From contig NZ_CP036433.1 in assembly GCF_007751035.1 (NCBI RefSeq), positions 7,297,001 through 7,361,000 of the forward strand: 64,000 nucleotides of DNA, written 5' to 3'. The notes under the pieces were generated by a model that had not been told where the DNA came from, did not search any database, and worked only from the letters and a program-made list of their open reading frames with translations. The position numbers and the translations under genes were made by a program. Shown here in pieces: positions 9,207 to 17,920 of this stretch. Position 1 is the stretch's first letter, and each line of letters starts with the position of its first letter. The stretch comes from Lignipirellula cremea. Its GTDB lineage: Bacteria > Planctomycetota > Planctomycetia > Pirellulales > Pirellulaceae.

Positions 9207-10301
9207 TTAGCTGACTTTGCGCAGCCGGCTGACGCGTCCGGTGACGACCCATTCGACCACAAAAATGTTCCCGTCTTTGTCAAAGCAGGCGTCGTGCGGA
9301 TGGACGAACTTGCCCGGCAGCCAGTTCTCCCGCTGGCCCCGCATGGCGAATTTGTCCAGCGCCTTCTCCCGCCAGGCCGGGTCGTCGCCCAGGTGGGTCA
9401 GCACCTGGTTCTCTTTATCCAGAAGCGACACGCGGCAGTGCAGGTCGGGCACCAGCATCAGGTCGCCCTGGATATCAATATCGGCCGGGAACAGAAAGCC
9501 TTCCAGCTTGCTCAGGTATTTTCCCTGCAGGTCAAAGTACTGCAGCCGTTTGTTGGCCCGATCGCAAACGACGATTTTGGGCGTGCCGTCGCGGCTGTCG
9601 AGCCACTGGCCATGCGGCGTGCGGAACTTGCCGTCCTCTGTACCCGTCCCGCCGAAGCTGCCGACGTACTTGTCGTTTTTGTCGTAGTGATGCAGATAGC
9701 CGCTGCCGTAACCGTCGCCCAGGTAGTAGCCGCCATCGGGCGAGAAGCTGCAGTTAGTGGCGCGGAACCGCTGGTCCCCTTCGTACAGTCCCGAGTCCCG
9801 GGCGATCGTGTCGCGATCCTTCCGCCAGACGATCTTGCCGTCGAGCGTGATCTTGGCGAAACCCAGCGTCGTGTTGCTGGGCGACAGGTAGATAAACTCC
9901 TGGCCGTCTTCGTCGCGGATATCAATCCCGTGGCCGACGCCGTGGCCCTGCTCGACAAACTCTTCTCCCATCGCCCTGACAAACTTGCCGTCAGGGTCAA
10001 ACACAAAAATCGAACCGGGAGCGCCATAGTGGGTGATGTAGATCAACCCGGCTTTGTCGATCGCCACGCCATGGGAAGCGTTCCCGTAATGATGGCCCGA
10101 CGGCAGCTGGCCCCAGTCGTGAACGCACTCGTACTGGAATTCGCCGAAACCCAGCACCGGATTGGCGGTGTCGGTTTTTTTTGCCAGCAACAAGCTGGGA
10201 GCCGCCAGCACGGCGGCGCCGGCGCCGACAGCTCCGAGGAACTGCCGCCGGGAAGCGCTGGCAGAAGTGGCGGTCGGACGGGAGTTTGCAGCAGACGTCA
10301 T
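9207..10301 (-). CDS. Tat-exported NHL-type beta-propeller protein
   Basis: 364 residues from the ATG at 10301, which has a CAGGAGCG ribosome-binding site. The N-terminus has SRRQFLGAVGAGAAVLAAP, a clear Tat signal. The mature part shows propeller blades of the NHL/6-bladed type (GVAIDKAGLIYITHY, FSPDGGYYLGDGYGSGYLHH, PHDACFDKDGNIFVVEW). Such exported planctomycete proteins are often annotated as peptidylglycine monooxygenase-like, but no catalytic motif is visible. Role unknown; a binding function is most likely. Stop lies 41 bases before the GlcF start, so the two may be co-transcribed. Confidence 0.75.
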   Translation of the reverse strand: MTSAANSRPTATSASASRRQFLGAVGAGAAVLAAPSLLLAKKTDTANPVLGFGEFQYECVHDWGQLPSGHHYGNASHGVAIDKAGLIYITHYGAPGSIFVFDPDGKFVRAMGEEFVEQGHGVGHGIDIRDEDGQEFIYLSPSNTTLGFAKITLDGKIVWRKDRDTIARDSGLYEGDQRFRATNCSFSPDGGYYLGDGYGSGYLHHYDKNDKYVGSFGGTGTEDGKFRTPHGQWLDSRDGTPKIVVCDRANKRLQYFDLQGKYLSKLEGFLFPADIDIQGDLMLVPDLHCRVSLLDKENQVLTHLGDDPAWREKALDKFAMRGQRENWLPGKFVHPHDACFDKDGNIFVVEWVVTGRVSRLRKVS

Positions 10302-10473
10302 GCGAACGCTCCTGGTCGCACGGCATGGCCGCCACGACGGGAAAGGAATCGGGGTCAGGGAGTCAGGCAACGGCAGGACGGTGACAAAAGGTCGCCATCG
10401 CCTGTTGCGATTCTCGCTGCTGGACGGGCCGCTTTCAACTCGGGTAAGGGCGCCGTCGGAGGAATCCTGTCGG

Positions 10474-10518
10474 TTCGCACTCTACGCCTTCGCACTCTAC
10501 GCCTTCGCACTCTACGCC
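10474..10518. repeat. 15-bp tandem repeat, three perfect units
   Basis: The unit TTCGCACTCTACGCC occurs three times head to tail without a mismatch, in the gap between the propeller gene and the lipoprotein gene. It lies outside any supported gene and just beyond the lipoprotein terminator. It resembles a small minisatellite. Confidence 0.9.
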
Positions 10519-10532
10519 AGGGATCGGCGCAT

Positions 10533-10562
10533 AAAAAAAGCCGCCACTGAAGCCAGGGCGGC
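10533..10562 (-). terminator. rho-independent terminator of the lipoprotein gene
   Basis: Read on the minus strand, a GCCGCC/GGCGGC stem is followed directly by seven T residues. It lies about 75 bases after the stop of the lipoprotein gene and in its direction. Confidence 0.75.
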
Positions 10563-10636
10563 CTGATACATACGGGACGGCGAGAAACGCTCGTCCCGAA
10601 CATGATCCCACAAACAGGCCCAGAGGCCCGTTGGGC

Positions 10637-10930
10637 TTACGATTCGTCGCCGGTCGGCAGAACCGGGACATCGCCAGCCGGGGCGTCGCCGGCATCAACA
10701 TCGGGGGTCACGGCGTCCGGGGTCACGGCGGCGCCATGATCGGCTTCGTCGTGCGGGGCCGGCGGTTCGGCCGGTTTGTCGGTGGTGCTATCTTCGGTGG
10801 TGGCGGCGGTGGTGCTGGCGGCCGAGGTGTCGGCGGGGGTGGTCGGCTTGGTTTCTTCCTTCTTTTCGGCAGCGCAACCGACGGCAAGGACCAGGCTCAA
10901 CAGAATGGCGACACAGGACAGGCTTTTCAT
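10637..10930 (-). CDS. small low-complexity lipoprotein
   Basis: 97 residues. The N-terminus MKSLSCVAILLSLVLAVGC is a lipoprotein signal with the lipobox LAVGC, so Cys19 should be lipidated. The remainder is rich in Thr, Ala, Pro, Asp and Glu (for example TTPADTSAAS, DAVTPDVDAGDAP) with no folded domain visible. This looks like an unstructured surface-exposed tail. A terminator-like hairpin follows on the same strand. Confidence 0.7.
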   Translation of the reverse strand: MKSLSCVAILLSLVLAVGCAAEKKEETKPTTPADTSAASTTAATTEDSTTDKPAEPPAPHDEADHGAAVTPDAVTPDVDAGDAPAGDVPVLPTGDES

Positions 10931-11416
10931 AGTTTCCCTCGAACATCAGTTAAAAAAGTGAAGCCGCGACACAAACAGCCGCAGCCGTGAAGGTCAGAAA
11001 AGAAAGGTGCGGGGCGACCGCCCTGCGTGAATCTTTCTGCTTCCTGCAAGGTTAGAGCTTGTTAAGGTTCGTTTTATTCCCGGAGAATTATTTTTTTTCC
11101 CCAATCTCTCAACGCCCTTGAATGCGGTCGCGAATACCTGCCAGACAATCGCGAAGAACGCCTTGTTGCCTCCGTGCTGCAGCAAACGCATCGAAACGCC
11201 GGGAAGCCAACGCCCCAGGCAGGTTCCTTTCCGGGAAAAGCTACTCTGCCGCCCCCAACGTTGGCGTCAGCAGAACCTTCCAGGACGGGGGGATTGGCTT
11301 GCATTTACCAGAAAACCTGCGAAATTTAATCGTGATGGGGAATAAAAGCCGTCCCCACCGGTTCTAACTCTATAGGTTACGCATTCCCCCAGAGGGAACG
11401 CGCAACGAGGTCGGAT
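10931..11416. other. divergent intergenic region, 486 bases
   Basis: Separates the lipoprotein gene (minus) from the ECF sigma gene (plus), so it must carry promoters in both directions. I see no convincing -35/-10 pair or inverted repeat. Open frames across it lack coding character. Confidence 0.5.
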
Positions 11417-12130
11417 ATGAGTTTACCAGGAAGCCCGGAGAACCCGCCCCTTGGCGGCTCTCTCAAACCCGAAACCCCTTCTGTCGGCCCCGCGGCCGGC
11501 CGCGGAGAGGAATCCCCCTTGAGCGCTGGGTTGATCACTGGGGCCCCTGCAACCCATCCTCCCGACCCGCAGCAAAACCCACAGGCCGAGTTAATCGGCC
11601 TGATCCGCGAACACCACCAGGCCGTTTACGGTTATGCCTTGCGATTGTCAGGCAGCCCAACCGACGCGGAGGATCTGGCGCAGCAAGCCTTTTTGATTGC
11701 CTGCCAGAAACTGCACCAGGTGCGGGAAGCGGAAAAAGTTCGCAGCTGGTTATTAACGGTAGTGCGGAATGCCTTTTTGAAGAGTCGCAAGAATCCGCCT
11801 CCCGCGCCGGCCGCCGGACTGGAGCTGGACATTGATGCGATCCCCGAACAGGCGCCAGAAACGGCTCTCGATAACGAGACCCTGCAGCTGGCCCTGGCCG
11901 ATCTGAGCGACGACTACCGGCTGATCGTTGGTATGTATTATTTTGAAGAGCGGTCCTATAAGGAGATCGCGGAAATCCTGGGATTACCGATTGGCACCGT
12001 CATGAGTCGACTTTCCCGAGCAAAAAGTCGACTCCGCGGGCAGCTGCTGGCGTCGGATCCTGAATTGGCTGAGATTTATGGAGAATCCTCGGCCGGCGAT
12101 GCCGCACCGTCTGCGGTAGATCGGAGATAA
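11417..12130 (+). CDS. ECF RNA polymerase sigma factor
   Basis: 237 residues. After a Pro-rich N-terminal extension of about 55 residues, region 2 is recognisable (LIGLIREHHQAVYGYALRLSG, DAEDLAQQAFLIACQKLHQV, VRSWLLTVVRNAFL). Region 4 has YKEIAEILGLPIGTVMSRLSRAKSRLR. It directs core polymerase to alternative promoters. A GAGGT site precedes the ATG. The next gene starts two bases after its stop and encodes a membrane protein, as in sigma/anti-sigma pairs, so its activity is probably held at the membrane. The long N-terminal extension is unusual for a minimal ECF factor. Confidence 0.9.
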   Translation: MSLPGSPENPPLGGSLKPETPSVGPAAGRGEESPLSAGLITGAPATHPPDPQQNPQAELIGLIREHHQAVYGYALRLSGSPTDAEDLAQQAFLIACQKLHQVREAEKVRSWLLTVVRNAFLKSRKNPPPAPAAGLELDIDAIPEQAPETALDNETLQLALADLSDDYRLIVGMYYFEERSYKEIAEILGLPIGTVMSRLSRAKSRLRGQLLASDPELAEIYGESSAGDAAPSAVDRR

Positions 12131-12132
12131 CC

Positions 12133-13047
12133 ATGGATGTGAAACAGTACTATGAAGCCATCGACGCTTGTCAGCCCTCAGGCGACGAGCTGCGCGATGC
12201 CTCGGCCGCCGAACTGCGGTCGTTGCGCGAAGCCCTGGCGCAAGACCCGGCGCTCCAGCAGCTGCGCCAACGGACGGCCCGATTCGATTCGCAAGTAGGC
12301 GAAGTCTTTCAGAAGGCGCCGGCCCCGGTGGGGCTGGAGGACCGTCTGCTCGCAGCCGTTCTCGCCCAGCTGGAACCGAACCCGGCCGCAGCGCTCGTTG
12401 ACGCAGCCGCCGAATCGACGGAGAGCTTGAGCGAACAAGCGACCGACGAAACGTCGCCCGATTCGGCCGTCGAAACGCTTCCCTCGCCTGCCGCAGGATG
12501 GACGCGCCGGCGCTTTGGATACAGCGTGGCCGCAGCGGCCGCCCTGGCCGCAGGCGTCGCCTGCTGGTTCGCCCTGCCGCACACGATCGACTCCCGCGAA
12601 CTAGTGGATCAGGTCGTCTCCGCCGACGGCTGGGACAGCCGTGCTCGGAGCCTTGAGGAAGACACCTGGAACACGAAACTGGCGGAGGCGCCGGCCGCTT
12701 ATCCGCTGGACCGGGGCGCCGTTTCCTCGGTGCGGGCCTGGCGGCCTTTCCCCACCTCCCTGGATCGGGATGCGGTGGAGTACGACCTGCGTCGCCGCAC
12801 GACGGAACCGCGGGCCGCGCTCTTCGTTTTGAAATGCGCCGACCGGGTGACCGGACTGGGCGCCGCCGTGCCGCACGCCCCGCAGAGCACAACCGGCAAT
12901 CTGGTGGTCGCCGCCTGGAGCAGCAACCAGCATGTGTACGTGCTGGCCATCGAAGGGGACAAGAACCGCTATAACGCTCTGGTGCAACTGCCGCAGTATG
13001 GCATGGCTTCGAGCCGTTTGTCCGCCGACCCCTTCGGCGTGCGGTAG
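12133..13047 (+). CDS. putative membrane anti-sigma factor
   Basis: 304 residues, two bases downstream of the ECF gene and with a GGAGAT site inside its end. The N-terminal ~110 residues are acidic and probably cytoplasmic (LREALAQDPALQQLRQRTARFDSQ). One membrane helix follows at about residues 128-150 (FGYSVAAAAALAAGVACWFAL), then an extracytoplasmic domain of about 150 residues. No HxxxCxxC zinc motif is present, so it is not a classic ZAS anti-sigma factor. The assignment rests on position and topology. Confidence 0.6.
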   Translation: MDVKQYYEAIDACQPSGDELRDASAAELRSLREALAQDPALQQLRQRTARFDSQVGEVFQKAPAPVGLEDRLLAAVLAQLEPNPAAALVDAAAESTESLSEQATDETSPDSAVETLPSPAAGWTRRRFGYSVAAAAALAAGVACWFALPHTIDSRELVDQVVSADGWDSRARSLEEDTWNTKLAEAPAAYPLDRGAVSSVRAWRPFPTSLDRDAVEYDLRRRTTEPRAALFVLKCADRVTGLGAAVPHAPQSTTGNLVVAAWSSNQHVYVLAIEGDKNRYNALVQLPQYGMASSRLSADPFGVR

Positions 13048-13058
13048 AAGCGGAAACA

Positions 13059-13093
13059 GCAAAACTTCGGGACGCGCTTCTCCGAAGTTTTGC
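13059..13093. terminator. bidirectional hairpin between convergent genes
   Basis: A perfect 12-bp stem (GCAAAACTTCGG paired with CCGAAGTTTTGC) around an 11-base loop lies 12 bases after the anti-sigma stop and 46 bases from the stop of the converging DUF1294 gene. The T/A tracts fall inside the stem, as in bidirectional terminators. Confidence 0.65.
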
Positions 13094-13138
13094 GGAAACG
13101 CAGCCGCCAATCTGCTTTCCCAAGTGCGTCCCGATTGC

Positions 13139-13459
13139 TTATCCATTCCCGGTCGGATGCAGCCAGGCGGCAAGGCCGGAAGCTTCGTAGAGCAGACAGC
13201 CGAGCAGAAGCAGGTGCAGCAGAACGGTCAGTCGGAACACAAGGAGAAACGCCCCTTTCTGGGTCTTGTGCCGAAAATACTGTTGCCCTGCCCATGCCCC
13301 AGGCCAGCCGCCCAGCAGGGCGAACATGTGCAGTCGCTTCTCCGGGATACGGCGTTTTTGCCGCTGTGCCCAGCGTTTATCCAGCCCATAGGCGGCAAAA
13401 GTGACCACGCTCATCACCGCCGACACCAGGACGTATCCCGCCAGCATCCATCCGTACAT
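13139..13459 (-). CDS. DUF1294 membrane protein
   Basis: 106 residues from the ATG at 13459, which has a GGGAGAT site; the frame extends upstream to 13558 without support. It shows the DUF1294 pattern: an N-terminal membrane helix, AAYGLDKRWAQRQKRRIPEKRLHMFALLGGWPGAWAGQ in short blocks, then KTQKGAFLLVF and a second membrane helix. Function of the family is unknown. Confidence 0.8.
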   Translation of the reverse strand: MYGWMLAGYVLVSAVMSVVTFAAYGLDKRWAQRQKRRIPEKRLHMFALLGGWPGAWAGQQYFRHKTQKGAFLLVFRLTVLLHLLLLGCLLYEASGLAAWLHPTGNG

Positions 13460-13578
13460 ACGATCTCCCGGTGCGTCCCCGCCTGGCCGCCTTGCTTGTT
13501 TTTTCACCGCCTGATTTCCAATTTGTGGACCTGGCCACAGGTCCCTCTGTCGCCACAAAACGATCAGGCGGATGGCGC

Positions 13579-13947
13579 TTAAAGTACAAAGTATAGCGGC
13601 ATCTTCCGGCTGAAGCCTTCACGGCAGAGATCGGCCAGGCAGTGGAAAAACTGCCCCGCCGGCGCTCCCCCCAGAGTCAACCTCGCCTGCTGCTGGGTCA
13701 GTTCCAGAATAACGGGCAGGGACTCCCAGGGAACGACTTCTTCTACATAATCGTCAATCTGGGACCCCAGCCGCGCGTTGATTTCCTGAAAGAATCCACG
13801 ACCCCAGATTACCGAGAACAAGTCGTGCGACAGATCCAGCCACCGGACCGCCAGTTCCCCTTCCAGCTGGCCCTTTTCCATCCGAAGTTGGGCGGCTGGC
13901 GTCAAAGGCAGCACCACGCCGCGACGAAAGATTGCCGAAAGTTGCAT
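13579..13947 (-). CDS. hypothetical protein
   Basis: 122 residues from the ATG at 13947, chosen because GGAGG lies just upstream (the frame is open to 14034). Soluble, with no signal peptide or membrane helix. It contains the segments WLDLSHDLFSVIWGRGFF and VVPWESLPVILELTQQQARL. I do not recognise the family. It lies between the DUF1294 and phosphatase genes on the same strand. Confidence 0.55.
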   Translation of the reverse strand: MQLSAIFRRGVVLPLTPAAQLRMEKGQLEGELAVRWLDLSHDLFSVIWGRGFFQEINARLGSQIDDYVEEVVPWESLPVILELTQQQARLTLGGAPAGQFFHCLADLCREGFSRKMPLYFVL

Positions 13948-14103
13948 CTGCCGGCCTCCAGAAAAAAGGAAAGTGGTGGCGACCTTTTTTCCTCCTGATT
14001 GCGAGCGTTCCGTCCCGCCGGACAGGACCTGCAAACGTCGGTACGCCGCTGGGCGAGGCCTGACAGGAAACGGCCTGGACGGTCGCTCTTTTTGCGCGGT
14101 GCG

Positions 14104-14670
14104 TCAGGCCTGGTTTTCCTGGGCCAGCCAGTGTCGGACAAAATTCTCCTGCTGCTCGGTCTCAGGGGAGCGGCGATGGCGCCTTTCCTGATCCTGCTGC
14201 CGCAGTTCCTTCAGGATTTCCAGCACGTTGTCGGGCTGCGCCAGGCCGTGCCGCAACAGCCAGCAGCCAATCACCGTGCCGGTGCGACCGACTCCGCCCC
14301 AGCAGTGCACATAGACGGGCGCGTCGCTGGCCATAGACGCGTCGATCGTATCCAGGATGCCGATCATTTGCGAAGAGGTGGGAATCGACAGGTCCCGCAC
14401 CGCGTGCCGGCTGACGCGGACGGCCGGCGCACGTTGCGCGGCGACTTCCGCATACGGGACGAACGGCTGGCCCGCATGGTTGGTTTCGTTCTCTTCCATC
14501 AGGTTCAGAAACAGGCGTACGCCCGAGTCGACGATCCCATGGATCCGGGCCTGGTGTTCCGCAGGCTCCCGATGCCCCGGGTAAGCGCCGGCCAGCAGGC
14601 GTCCCGGCAACACCCAGTAGCTCGACGGAGTGGGCGGGGGCGTGGTGACGTCGGCAAGTTCAAAGTCCAT
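14104..14670 (-). CDS. protein tyrosine/dual-specificity phosphatase-like protein
   Basis: 188 residues. The active-site loop HCWGGVGRTGT carries the CX5R motif (Cys123, Arg129), preceded by the strand APVYV. An aspartate at about residue 93 (VRDLSIP) is a candidate general acid. The fold and length fit cysteine-based dual-specificity phosphatases. Probable cytoplasmic enzyme; the substrate may be phosphoproteins or small phosphoesters. It sits next to the propeller operon on the same strand, about 70 bases downstream, but a functional link is only inference. Confidence 0.8.
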   Translation of the reverse strand: MDFELADVTTPPPTPSSYWVLPGRLLAGAYPGHREPAEHQARIHGIVDSGVRLFLNLMEENETNHAGQPFVPYAEVAAQRAPAVRVSRHAVRDLSIPTSSQMIGILDTIDASMASDAPVYVHCWGGVGRTGTVIGCWLLRHGLAQPDNVLEILKELRQQDQERRHRRSPETEQQENFVRHWLAQENQA

Positions 14671-14740
14671 CGCGATCGCTCCTGGTCCAAGGGGATTGTC
14701 ACCTGCGGCATGGCCGCCAGGCGGCCGTGCTTCGTATCCC

Positions 14741-17700
14741 CTACTTTACATAATGAAAGCGGTAAACGGGTTCTGGCCCGTCGACGGCCAGGATCGAAGC
14801 GCCCAGACCCAGGTAAGGCAAGGCGTCGGCCGTGATCCGCGGCAGGACGCGCTGCGAGATTTCGTCATGAACGCGCTGCCATTGATGCAGGCTGAGCACG
14901 GTACGCATTTGCGCCGGCGGAGGAACGGCTCCGGGGAATTCGCTCGGCGTGAAGACCGAGACCTTGGACTGGGCGACCGTTTTCCCGGCCGGATCAAGCA
15001 GACGCACATGGGCCTGGACCTCGCTGACGGGAATGACGACCTCGGTCGGTTCGCCCTGACCCGCTTCGAGCGCTTTCCGTTTGATGACCCGGTCGGTTGG
15101 TTCCTCCCGGGCGACCAGCTGCAGTCGCCAGGCCGGTTCCTCGTCGCCGGCCGGCCGATTGGCGACGTTGAGCTGTTTGCGAACCTGGTCCTGGAACGTA
15201 TCGGTCCATTGGTCGAACCCTTTCCGGGTTTCGTCGGGCAACGGGGTGAACTTCACCTCCACCTCCACGCGGGCCGTCGCCGGCAGCAGCGCCTCGGTCG
15301 GCTCCTCCTGCGTCAGCAGATCGCCTGTGTCCGGGTCCGGCAAGGGATACGCCGTGAGCCAGCAGGGCAGTCCGTCGTCTTCCTGCACCACATGCCAGAA
15401 CTGGCCGTTGCAGGATCCCGTCACCATAAAGCGGCGCGTCGCCAGATACATCCATTGAAACACGCGCTTCCGGGCGTCGAACAGGGAAACGTGCAACCCT
15501 TTGGAGGGCGCCTGACGCGGCATGGCGATGACATGGTCGTTGCCGCTCCAGCCGACGATGATCGCCAGGGGAGCCGGCGCTATGCCTTCGAGTTCCTTCG
15601 TCGCCAGATTCCAGATCGCCAGCCGATGATTCTGGCCGTCGGTCAGGGTGACCGCCAGTTGCCGGCCATCGGGCGAAAACTGCCCGCTGATCAGCTTCAA
15701 CCGCCGCAGTTCGGGCGAGCTGACATCCAGGGCGATCTTGCCGGTGTGCGTTTCCACCAGCACCAGACGATCCTCCTGCTGGGCCGCCAGATAGCGTCGA
15801 CGCGCGCTGAAAATCAGCGGCGCGTCCATTGGCAGCGACAGCCGATACACGATCTCCCCCTTGTCCACGCGCCACAGGACCAGCTCGTTCCGGCTGCAGG
15901 TGGTCAGGGCATGGTCCTGATCGATCAGCATCAGTTTAAGGAGCACGCCGTGCCGTTCCTCGTGGGGATACGGGGACCAGCCGGCGACATGCTTGCCGTC
16001 GGCCACGGACCAGACATCGACCCGACCTGGGTATTTGCCGGTCCTGAAAGCAACGCGCGTCGCGTCAGGGGTCATCGACCGCATCCAGCCGGGGGCGGGG
16101 GGCTGGAACTCCAAAGGGCGCTGCTTGAGAGACAGATCGTGCAGCACGATCTTGTTGCCGGCTTTCGGATTGTCGGGATCGATATGTCGTTGCACCACGG
16201 CGAACTGCTCGACGATCTCCAGCGAATAAACCTTGTCCAGATCGGTCCCCAGATCCAAGGGCGGGGAGACCTGGTGGATGGGGGCGGCGTCGATTTCAAA
16301 ATCGGCCGAAATCGGTGCGCCCAGGCTCAGCACGCGAGGAGCCGTTTTCCAGTCGTATGGATCCAGGGCAGGCGGCAGCGTGCTTTCCTGCACGAGTCGT
16401 TCCCCTTCGCGGATCGCGTCCCGCGGCACTGGGATGAGGTGCAGCAGCCCCTTTTCCGTTTCCTGATCGGACAGGTTCTCCAGCAGATAGTGCGCATCCA
16501 GCGGAATCCGGGTGACTTTCGGCAGATCCTTGACGAGCGAATCCGGAATGCGATAGACGACTTCAGCATGCTGGGCGGTGACGAACGCAAAGCCATTGAT
16601 CAACAGGCCCGACTGATCCTCCAGCCAGGCAAGCGCGGGTCCTTGATAGAACCCCATCGGCGTTTCGGCGTGTTCTACTTCCAGCGTGCGCAAGGGCGAA
16701 CCGTCGAGCATGCTGTAGAAGGTTAATTTGCTACTGTCCAGAAAGGCCAACTGGGTGCCATCGGGGGAAAAAGCCAGGGCCTTTTGAGAACCGATTGAAT
16801 GCTTGATCGGAATCTTTCCCGCCACGGCGCCGTTTCTCAGGTCAAGGATCTCGATGAGATCTTCCCCCACCGCGGCCAGCCAGGCGCTGCCGGGGCTGAT
16901 CGTCGACGCCTTGAGCAGGCCGGAAGGCGTCTTCCAGATGACTTCTTGCGTGTCGATCCGATGCAACGCCCAGCCGTTCTTTTCCGTGCAGACAAGCAAC
17001 AGGTTCGGCTGGACGAAGTCGAAAAACGGCGTGCTTCCTTTGGCGGGAACGCGGAGGAGGTTTTCCTTTCTGGCGAGGTCGCGGACGATGACATCTTGTG
17101 GGCTGTATCCCAGGTGCGCCGCGTGAACGCCGTCGGGACTGATCCGTAATTCCCGAACGCCTGAAAATTTGGTCGTCAGGACTTTCTCGCCGGTGAACAG
17201 ATCCCAGACGTACGAGTTCGGGAAGGTGGTTTCCTCAAACAGAAAACGACGATTGCGAGAGAGGGCTAAACTGCTACGAAAGGTAGCCGTCCAGTGCATA
17301 TCAATTTTGAAATCAGGCCGTTCCACTTTGCCGACCGTCGCCGCCGGATCGGGGGTGACTTGCCAGCCGGTCTGGCCTGGATCTGCGAGCGGCGGGCCGG
17401 CGGGCGATGTTTCTTCGCTGGCAGGTTCCGTAGCATCGGCTGTCAGGGGTTCAGTGGAGGCGTTCGACGGCCCTGTTTGGGCGGCGGGCGCTTCGGCCGG
17501 AGGCGCGGCCGCGTCGGGCGGGATTGTCTCGTTAGCCGAAGCTATCGCGGCGGGCGGCTTCTGCCGGGCGGCGGCGACCGGGACCGTGGGTTGATCGACC
17601 TGGGCGAGGTCCGGCGAGCGCGTCAGAAAATAGCCGGCGGCCATACAGCCGGCCAGCAGCACGGGCCCGCCAATGCCAAACACGGCTCCCAGCAGCAGCC

Positions 17701-17869
17701 AGAACATGGTGGACCGAGGAGCGGACGACGCCGCCGGAGCGGGCTTCGCCGCCCGTTCCAGCAGGACCTCGGCCCCGCACGCGCTGCATGCGAGCTTCTT
17801 CCAGCCGTCCTCCTTCACCACCGGTGACAAGGTCTGACACTGGGGGCATTTACCAAAGTTCTTCGCCAT
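14741..17869 (-). CDS. zinc-ribbon, membrane helix, WD40-like propeller protein (copy 1 of 3)
   Basis: 1042 residues. Order of parts: an N-terminal zinc ribbon (Cys8, Cys11, Cys28, Cys31), an Ala/Pro linker, a membrane helix at about residues 54-82, a Pro/Ala/Thr/Glu-rich linker to about residue 165, then propeller repeats (for example LAFSPDGTQLAFLDSSKL, GQFSPDGRQLAVTLTDGQ). A C-terminal alpha/beta domain with VRLLDPAGKTVAQSKVSVF follows. The ribbon should lie on the cytoplasmic side and the propeller outside, or the reverse. Last gene of a three-gene tandem on the minus strand (51-base gap to the next). Family function unknown; the layout suggests a membrane sensor or scaffold. Confidence 0.75.
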   Translation of the reverse strand: MAKNFGKCPQCQTLSPVVKEDGWKKLACSACGAEVLLERAAKPAPAASSAPRSTMFWLLLGAVFGIGGPVLLAGCMAAGYFLTRSPDLAQVDQPTVPVAAARQKPPAAIASANETIPPDAAAPPAEAPAAQTGPSNASTEPLTADATEPASEETSPAGPPLADPGQTGWQVTPDPAATVGKVERPDFKIDMHWTATFRSSLALSRNRRFLFEETTFPNSYVWDLFTGEKVLTTKFSGVRELRISPDGVHAAHLGYSPQDVIVRDLARKENLLRVPAKGSTPFFDFVQPNLLLVCTEKNGWALHRIDTQEVIWKTPSGLLKASTISPGSAWLAAVGEDLIEILDLRNGAVAGKIPIKHSIGSQKALAFSPDGTQLAFLDSSKLTFYSMLDGSPLRTLEVEHAETPMGFYQGPALAWLEDQSGLLINGFAFVTAQHAEVVYRIPDSLVKDLPKVTRIPLDAHYLLENLSDQETEKGLLHLIPVPRDAIREGERLVQESTLPPALDPYDWKTAPRVLSLGAPISADFEIDAAPIHQVSPPLDLGTDLDKVYSLEIVEQFAVVQRHIDPDNPKAGNKIVLHDLSLKQRPLEFQPPAPGWMRSMTPDATRVAFRTGKYPGRVDVWSVADGKHVAGWSPYPHEERHGVLLKLMLIDQDHALTTCSRNELVLWRVDKGEIVYRLSLPMDAPLIFSARRRYLAAQQEDRLVLVETHTGKIALDVSSPELRRLKLISGQFSPDGRQLAVTLTDGQNHRLAIWNLATKELEGIAPAPLAIIVGWSGNDHVIAMPRQAPSKGLHVSLFDARKRVFQWMYLATRRFMVTGSCNGQFWHVVQEDDGLPCWLTAYPLPDPDTGDLLTQEEPTEALLPATARVEVEVKFTPLPDETRKGFDQWTDTFQDQVRKQLNVANRPAGDEEPAWRLQLVAREEPTDRVIKRKALEAGQGEPTEVVIPVSEVQAHVRLLDPAGKTVAQSKVSVFTPSEFPGAVPPPAQMRTVLSLHQWQRVHDEISQRVLPRITADALPYLGLGASILAVDGPEPVYRFHYVK

Positions 17870-17920
17870 CGGAAATCATCGGGGCAGGGGAGAGGGAACA
17901 AACGGGCGCGCCGAACAGGC

